DNA from: Nautilus pompilius
Lineage: Eukaryota > Mollusca > Cephalopoda > Nautilida > Nautilidae
Assembly: GCA_018389105.1 (NCBI GenBank)
Contig: JACATO010002214.1
Span: 806,001-870,000, forward strand
Direction: 5' to 3'
DNA length: 64,000 nucleotides
Position numbers and translations under genes: made by a program. The notes beneath the pieces are model-generated. The model did not search any database. It had not been told where the DNA came from and saw only the letters and a program-made list of their open reading frames with translations. Of this stretch, positions 58,277 to 64,000 are shown one piece after another (the stretch's first letter is position 1; the number at the start of each line of letters is the position of its first letter).

Positions 58277-59928
58277 TAAGTTGGGTGTATTAAATCTTCC
58301 TGAAAACTGTATTGGTATAACCTTTGCTTTTTTAAGATTGCATACTTCATTCGTTATCTTCTTCAGCAATGCTGTGTGTGTTGTAAGCTGGGGAAGATTG
58401 CACACAATTCTGGTTTGTCATGTAACCTGACATCGTTTGGTGAACCATGTGACAGTACTTTCACAATGTGTTGTAGTGGCACAAACAACTCAAAAGGTAA
58501 GGTTGCTGGAGCATTTTGCTTAATTCTGCCCCATTTCTACTGTAAAATTATTATTATTAAATCTTTTACTAAACACCTTTGAATGAACCCTCTCTGCAGG
58601 CGATGCTTTCTTCCTGCGATCTGCTATCATTATATTTTTGTAACGCATTTATTAGATTCCATCGTACAAGTGCTGACTGACTTCAGAGCTGATTACTTTG
58701 GGAGCAGTTTTTGACCAGGCCCCAAAGAAAATACAACTGATCAAGGGGCTTCCAAAGAAGCCCTTTGCACATTGACACAGTTTTTTTGTTTTGTTTTTTT
58801 TAATTTGTAAATTGTAGAATCTATACTCACCCTGAAATTTTCAAGGTGACTACATATTCCATGATTTGTTCGTGGGATGCATACATTTCCTAAAAGTTGT
58901 GGGAATTCTATATGACCCCAGGTTTTGTTACTTGGATATGACAGATGCTCTGAATTACTTTTTGAATAAGCTAACTCAGAGAGAAATTGTAATGTTTTTC
59001 TATTGAACACACAATGTTGTACACATTATATCTGTGACTTGAAGCACTTATGTCGAATTTGTCCTACATCCTTTAGTGCCATTAGAGACTTTCACTTTAA
59101 AAATCTCTCTTTTCGCTGCACTTGAACAGATGACAAAATGCTTGGCATGACACGAAGACACCATCTGTATTAATATTATCATCTGTCAAGAGCTTACACT
59201 AGGGTTGGTTGAATGAAACCAAGCTAGAATAGCATCACTATAACAATATTCAAACCACTTTTATTTGAAACATCCCTGGCATTTACACAAGTCAGCTAGT
59301 TACCAGAATATTGTACTTTTTGTAATATGATACCCTTCACTGCAACAATATACATATATATATATCTCATTGTACCCACTATTCTTCCCTATCATTCACA
59401 ATGCCAAGGTAACATGGATCAGTGTACAGTCTCAATATTAGTTAATGGTACAGCACTGGTCACATCATTTACAATATTTCTTAATTCAAAGAAGTTTTCC
59501 AGATATCTCTATGTTCATGTTTTCTGTGTTATTGTTTGTTTATTTAAAAAGCAATTCTGAGCATGTCAAACTTCCAGCCAGAAAATCTGGGAATGTATAG
59601 AATCTTTGCTATTTCTGGAGAATTTATGCATCCCCCCCAACCACAACAACTGGAAGTGGGAACATAGTGGTTCTCTAGAACTAAAACAGATTCCCTGTGA
59701 TGCATTTTTCTTCTTTCCTTTATTTGTACCTTTTTTTTTTTCTCCAGTCATATTTGTGCAGAGAAACTGAAGTTTCCTGTGTAAATGCACAAAATTACTA
59801 TTTTGCAGAAAGTAATCAGTGTTTGGAAGATAATCCATGTGAACAGATCTGCACGGACTCAGGTTTGTCAGTCGAGTGCTCCTGTAAGAATGGCTTTCGA
59901 TTGAATCCTGACCAGAAGACATGCTCAG
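52370..59928 (+). CDS. Fibulin-1-like extracellular matrix protein, 5' part
   Basis: Fibulin-1/2-type proteins are secreted matrix glycoproteins with N-terminal anaphylatoxin-like modules, a row of calcium-binding EGF domains and a C-terminal fibulin domain. Exons here: 52370-52451 (signal peptide), 55133-55383 and 58367-58496 (anaphylatoxin-like cysteine modules), 59748-59928 (EGF). The signal segment MKISLASFLILSMFMMVQG is followed by paired-cysteine modules ECCLRG, ICCMKK, QCCVCCKLG and MCCSG. These align with human fibulin-1 EACCADG, EQCCHSQ, RCCHCCLLG and ACCVKS. The EGF exon reads LEDNPCEQICTDSGLSVECS. Phases agree for the first three exons. The third exon ends in phase 1 while the fourth seems to start in phase 0, so a small linker exon or another acceptor is probably missed. 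A pogo element lies between exons 2 and 3. The rest of the gene is beyond the window. Confidence 0.85.
52452..55132. other. Fibulin-like intron 1
   Basis: AT-rich non-coding DNA without recognised elements. Short open frames near 54298-54495 and 54574-54834 have no family signal. Confidence 0.55.
55133..55383 (+). CDS. Fibulin-like exon 2, anaphylatoxin-like modules
   Basis: Encodes SWLDIQNECCLRGMEWADEG and further cysteines in C-C-x13-15-C spacing, including QQCKSIIEICCMKK and QKDLPC. Acceptor TTTCCTAG, donor GTGAGA; starts in phase 1 to suit exon 1 and ends in phase 0. Confidence 0.88.
55535..57827 (+). mobile_element. pogo-type transposon, nearly intact (2293 bp)
   Basis: Tips CCGTATTTCATTGA (left) and TCAATGAAATACGG (right) are perfect inverted repeats flanked by TA (55533-55534, 57828-57829). 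Inside each end is a similar block of about 43 bp in direct orientation (55554-55595 and 57719-57762; GCTGCACCTTTGAA core). The single gene lies on the plus strand. It interrupts an intron of the fibulin-like gene. Its good preservation suggests a fairly recent insertion. Confidence 0.95.
56239..57645 (+). pseudogene. pogo-type transposase with one internal stop
   Basis: One frame runs 469 codons including stops. Residues about 28-75 form a psq/Brinker-type HTH (AIEFAKTSTVSAAARRFGVS, RSSVQDWRRQE), followed by a CENP-B-like second HTH (KPFKATQGWLDNFMSRYELS). The DDE core has D203 (YAADETAVWLD), D309 (LLVWDAFKCHL) and D345 (FVQAPDVC), giving DD35D spacing. The frame is interrupted only by TAG at 57280-57282, where the family normally has Trp (DVxWN), and continues NAPFKKRIHDMYEDWI to a Glu-rich end EEIVVLP. 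No frameshift. Apart from that stop, all key residues are present. Confidence 0.95.
58090..58200 (+). repeat. Interspersed repeat family E, copy 2
   Basis: Contains GAAACCATGGAAACATATTT, GGGATCACTACCC and ATATATGGGCATACTCATCA, colinear with 50880-50990. Confidence 0.65.
58239..58268 (+). repeat. (AT)n microsatellite
   Basis: Fifteen AT units followed by a T-run, about 100 bp before fibulin-like exon 3. Confidence 0.97.
58367..58496 (+). CDS. Fibulin-like exon 3, third cysteine module
   Basis: Encodes QCCVCCKLGKIAHNSGLSCN and FGEPCDSTFTMCCSG, closely matching human fibulin-1 RCCHCCLLGRAAQAQGQSC. Acceptor CTTCTTCAG, donor GTAAGG, phase 0 in and 1 out. Confidence 0.9.
58497..59747. other. Fibulin-like intron 3 (may hide a small exon)
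   Basis: AT-rich, no exon recognised. The phase gap between exons 3 and 4 implies that a short linker exon may lie here. Confidence 0.5.
59748..59928 (+). CDS. Fibulin-like exon 4, EGF domain
   Basis: Encodes SYLCRETEVSCVNAQNYYFA, then CLEDNPCEQICTDSGLSVEC and SCKNGFRLNPDQKTC, an EGF-like domain with six cysteines in the pattern of the first fibulin-1 EGF (GGPCKQQCRDTGDEVVCSC). Donor GTGAGC in phase 1, usual for EGF exons. The acceptor CTCCAG at 59747 gives phase 0; a later AG after GTGCAGAG would give phase 1. Confidence 0.85.
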
Positions 59929-60548
59929 GTGAGCTCACCCATTTATATATATATAGCTTGGGGCCTTGTTATAATATGGCTGACACAAGACAATGGACCC
60001 AACTGCATCATAGAAGTATAAAAATGGAAACCTGGTGATTGATGTTTTGTTGACAATTACAAATTCTTGCTGTTATTGTTATTCACTGTAAATTTAATGT
60101 GGATTAACTTGAAAAAACCCAGATTTTTTAACAGGAAGGCAATACAGTATTTTAAATATCTAAATGTCAGAAAATGAAAAAAGAATTTTTGTTTTGGTTT
60201 TATTTCCTGTCATTGTTTTTTTTTTCAGTTATTTTTGTTGTTTATGTTGTTGTTGTTGTTGTTTTGCTGGCTCTAAAGGATATAAATTAGTGAAAAATAA
60301 TAAAAAGAAAACATGAGTATGTGTATATTTTTGAATGAGGACCAGTTGGGTCATGTGATTTTAATTGCATTGTGGCACAAGCCATGAGCGTGGCAAGCAA
60401 TTTGTTTATAATTAAATGGATCAGATCTCATTTATTACATTTTGATTGCATTTGCCAGCTTGGTTCAGTCAAAGCAGGTGTGACAATTTGCATTGGTTGA
60501 TCACTTGACAGGTGTGAATAACTGAACTAACTAAATGTAATATGTGTA

Positions 60549-61145
60549 CAGTTGTCTCCCGGTATTTGCGGGGGTTACGTCCCTTGAGCACCCGCGAAGA
60601 GTGAAAAATCGCGAATATTAGAGATGGTCCATAAAAATGCCTATAAACGTCAAAATATAACATAAAATATAATTTAAAAAATATAAGTAAATATATAATA
60701 ATAATTTAATAAAAAATACAACACTCAGCGAAACACTCAGCGAAACACTTGAGATAGCTACACGTGGTAAACTGGGATGATGCTGGGCTGTATCTGCCTG
60801 AGACAGCACCTCGTGGGCAGCAGCCAATCAGCAGCAAGGAGAAATGAATAACGCTCTCGGATTGGCTACTTTCAAACCTCCAGCCAATAGCGTTTATTTT
60901 ATATCGATATTTTGCTGAATTTACGTTAGTATTTATATTACAAAATTAGTAAATTATATTGTTATTAATAATTTAGCGTTAAAAAGCGTGAAAAATATAT
61001 ATATTGCCACAAAAAAGCCATAAAAAAATTGCGGAAGAAATTTCCGATTCTGCGAATATGCGGGGGTTTCCATGAACAATTATTAGTTAGGTTCTAAGGA
61101 AAATTCCGCGAATAACCGGGGCCGCGATTACGCGGGGGTCGACTG
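60549..61145. mobile_element. GC-tipped MITE (597 bp), probably Tigger/pogo-derived
   Basis: Inverted tips CAGTTGTCTCCCGGTATTTG (left) and, inverted from the right, CAGTCGACCCCCGCGTAATC are flanked by TA (60547-60548, 61146-61147). The ends are rich in CGCGAATA-type words while the middle is AT-rich. No coding remnant. TA target and CAGT tips suggest mobilisation by a pogo-group transposase. Confidence 0.88.
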
Positions 61146-61886
61146 TATATGTGTTTGTGTGATTCATTAATCTAGCATTATTATGCATTGTTAAACTTGA
61201 CATAGAAGTGGAGTGTTTGATTATTTGTTATTTTCTCATGATCTTATGATGGAGTGTACCTTGTCTGGGGTGGGGAAGTTGGGACACAATTTCTTTATTC
61301 ACACAACAGGTGGTAAAAAGGAGTTTAAACTTTTTATGTTACTTAGACAACTTTTTTAAAATGTGTTACAGTTTTATAAGAATATGACTTTTTATTACAT
61401 GTTAAAGCATCTCTATTATTGGACTGCACTGTAACCTGTAATTTTACTTAGCTTTTGAATCATACATTTTTCAAAATATATGTATATAAATAATATGAAA
61501 ACAACCGGTGTAGTCACATATTTTATCACAAGGGAGGTAACTCATTGCAGATTATGGTGATATTATTATTATTATTAAAAAAACAGATTTTTTAATGCAG
61601 TGTATTGTAGACATTGTGGCATAAATAATTATGAAATGCCTAGGTTTTTGATTTGGAGTAAACAAATATCAGTTTTCTTTACATAACATTTAAAAATATT
61701 ATTTATTTATTTATAATTTGATTTTTAATTATTTTTTTAAATAATTAGTTGGTGTCAAAATCTTTTTTTTTCTATTTTTTTGCCAAATTGTGTTTTGACC
61801 AGGTCATATTTTGTTCACCATAAGCAGTAACTTTGTTGAGATTGTATTTCTACATTTTTTGGTTTTGTTTTTATTTAATCATTATC

Positions 61887-61890
<4 letters not shown>

Positions 61891-61926
<36 letters not shown>
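61891..61926 (+). repeat. (AT)n microsatellite
   Basis: Eighteen AT units. Confidence 0.97.
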
Positions 61927-61928
<2 letters not shown>

Positions 61929-62054
61929 TGCGCACAATTTATACATTGTATATTACAACTCTGGGAGGTTTATAGCATTTATTAATATTAGCATTCAAGA
62001 AAAACTTAATCACCTTTATATAAAGGGACAGATCAGGAGGGGCCATTTTTTATA

Positions 62055-62240
62055 GGGATGAGTTGTTATGGCACCACTAACCCATAATTAGATACATAGA
62101 TGAGACTATAATTGACATTGTGTAACATATAGATGAGGCTATAATCAACATCATAACAAGGATCAAAGGACAATATAGATTATAGCCTCATCCATACATT
62201 TAATTAGGATTCACTGGTGCTGTAGCAATTAACCTCTCCC
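62055..62240. repeat. Foldback repeat with nested copies
   Basis: The left arm GGCACCACTAACCCATAATT and the right arm (reverse complement AGCACCAGTGAATCCTAATT) pair, and both continue into ATGAGGCTATAATC-type words. The left half also holds two direct copies of a roughly 30-bp unit (AGATGAGACTATAATTGACA, AGATGAGGCTATAATCAACA). The whole can fold into one long hairpin. No clear target duplication. Confidence 0.75.
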
Positions 62241-63869
62241 ACTCTGTCTTCTTTACAGTATAAATTATTTGACAGAATTCATAGTTAGTGATGATTTGCC
62301 ACATTACTATTAAAATTTGCATAAATTCTAATAAAACAATCATTTAATTTTATGAAACTTTCATGTTTTTTTAATTACATCATGTGTGATTTTGAAAAAC
62401 TGACTAATAATATATTATTATTATTATTAACTTTTTTTGCTATCTTGTTACAAGTTACTTCAAATAGAACAGCAGAAAACAAAGCTTTCGTTGTTTTTTT
62501 AATGAATTTTAATTAAAATAACAAAAAAATAATCATTTCTAACAGATTTCAACTCAAAGTGAAGGCTCCATGGACTTTGGAAAAATGTTTCCATGTACCA
62601 ATAATTAAGGAAACATCCTCACTCTGCAGTGCTCTACAGAAATTGACAGCAACTCCTCCCTCAGTGGAACATAGCTAAAAATTGAATGCTGATAAATAAT
62701 TCCATCAGAGTTTGTGATGTGGACCCGCGATACCATATGGATGCTATGATACTTATAATTAAATAAGTAAATAATTTAATGGAGTGGATTTGCATTCATG
62801 GTTTTTTTTTTTTAAGTTATCACCAGGAAAGGGTCTGTCTCATTACCCACACTATCCTGCTTTTTATGGAATTTCTAGATAGCAAATGGCAAAATATTAA
62901 ATAGCTACAAAGATTTATCGCTCACACTTATGGTACATGGTGAGATATACACTTTAGATTCACTAGTACATACATTAAAATTCTGCACTTGGTACCACAG
63001 TTTAATACAAGTTTCACTGTCATAATTGGTTTCTTAAAATAGTTATTTCAAGCTATTAATCCTACCTGTATTAAATTAATCTGCATAGAGTTGGGATTTT
63101 GTAGCGCATTCTCTGTTTGTGACAGCTTTAAATATATTAAAGTACTCTCTCATTAGAAGTTAACATTTATGTGTCCTACACTCTGACTGCTAAAGTAATT
63201 TTTTTTAAAAAAGGATTATTTTTTTTTCTTTTGACCTATAAGATGAAAAAAGTATTTGCTTTTATGAAGTAAATACATTTATTATAATTTTAGAATTAAT
63301 TGCTTTGAAAGGTCTGCATAATTTCTATATTAATACATAGTAATAAAAATAAAGAGTAACAAGCATGGGGTCTTATCAGTTTGTTTCTTTGGGTGAAAGA
63401 TGAGTGATAAAAAAAGTTTTTAACAGAACTTGAACTTTAAAGTGAACAAAAATCCAATAATTTTATCGAACAAAGAAATAGATATTTATTGATTTCATTA
63501 TATTACTTTTGTTCTCCAGCATTTTTGTTTTTCAGTTTTCATTATTGCTACCTTTGTTTTCTACTGTTATTGTAATTTTGAATGAAGGTCCATCTCCGGT
63601 AATTAAGAATTAACTTTGGTATATTCTAATAGAATGTCTTTTGTTCAGTAACATAGATTTCATGTCAGTCAACTGAAATGATTTATATAACTAATGCTCC
63701 TCTGGTTGGTTGTTCCTGATAACATATGGTATATATCTAGGGATTGTTTTCCCACTTTAATTTCATTTTAAAAAGTGATATAAGTATAAATCTCTAGATA
63801 AAACATGTTAGTGCATTAACTTTACACTCAAAGAGAACATCCAGAGTGGGGATATATTTTTAAAAGAAA
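62241..63869. other. Fibulin-like intron 4 continuation
   Basis: AT-rich non-coding DNA; no EGF exon was found up to the window end. Confidence 0.55.
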
Positions 63870-63965
63870 TTATAGGTGGTAGGTGGTGATTTAGTGCACG
63901 GAATACTGAACTGCTGTAGCAGAGCTTCCATATTCAATCCCCTGTTGTGGTGGGGTGTTTTAGTT
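63870..63965 (+). repeat. tRNA-like SINE candidate, copy 4
   Basis: GGTGATTTAGTGCACGGAAT followed by CATATTCAATCCCCTG has A-box/B-box-like order, similar to the segments near 38560 and 45010. It is the weakest of the four. Confidence 0.35.
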
Positions 63966-64000
63966 TTCTGAACTCCTGCAATATGGGTTGTTATTGCCGT

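Noticed and set aside
61500-61550. AAGGGAGGTAACTC-like word, also inverted near 25493, as a mollusc signature
   Set aside because: I recall similar words being frequent in mollusc genomes, but two short matches are too weak to identify the organism.
1-64000. LTR retroelements, endogenous viruses, Polintons
   Set aside because: No paired long terminal direct repeats and no capsid, integrase or envelope-like coding signals were seen; the reverse-transcriptase remnant at 17940-18640 is of LINE type.

Overview
The window is animal nuclear DNA: AT-rich, with short coding exons in consensus GT/AG introns, microsatellites and many decayed DNA transposons. The host proteins are clearly metazoan (an ERC/ELKS active-zone scaffold, RAD52, a fibulin-1-like matrix protein) but too diverged to be vertebrate. 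The ERC exon shares an RDRSLER-type Arg/Ser-rich head with invertebrate ERC/Bruchpilot. A lophotrochozoan, perhaps a mollusc, fits best, but this is inference from style and not proven. I saw no bacterial genes, CRISPR, rRNA or tRNA genes, and no LTR, Polinton or envelope-bearing element.

Layout. At 1-4027 (minus strand) are the first coding exon and part of the first intron of an ERC/ELKS/CAST gene. From 4028 to 4717 lies a GC- and CpG-rich divergent promoter. From 4718 to 45413 (plus strand) is a complete RAD52 gene, which I could assemble into 11 coding exons with consistent phases (489 codons including stop). The tiny first exon ends in SSFGQ, 15.5 kb before the next exon. ERC and RAD52 are head-to-head with about 690 bp between start codons, the same arrangement as human ERC1/RAD52 on chromosome 12p13.33. 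From 52370 to the end of the window (plus strand) is the 5' part of a fibulin-1-like gene: a signal-peptide exon, two exons of anaphylatoxin-like cysteine modules and one EGF exon; the rest lies beyond the window.

The introns and intergenic DNA carry many mobile elements. The most striking is 6225-9623, a 3.4-kb element with about 265-bp terminal inverted repeats and an 819-codon open frame. The frame looks like a transposase C-terminal half joined to a PIN/FEN-like nuclease; after one in-frame stop it continues into a cysteine-rich CXC tail. Others are a mariner with TA target duplication (13241-14574), two hAT copies (10656-12120, 26505-28810), a Tc1 fossil (23660-24480), a Tc1 deletion derivative (46056-46983), a nearly intact pogo-type element (55535-57827), at least three Tigger/pogo derivatives (21507-21987, 36772-38058, 41319-42750), a Jerky-like fragment (29151-29345), a GC-tipped MITE (60549-61145), a foldback repeat (62055-62240), a LINE tail (17940-18640) and several small interspersed repeat families.

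The three host genes act in different processes: synaptic vesicle release sites, DNA-break repair and extracellular matrix. Only the ERC-RAD52 pair has an obvious regulatory relationship, through a shared promoter region. Exon limits come from splice-site reading and protein similarity recalled from known families; no alignment or database search was run.
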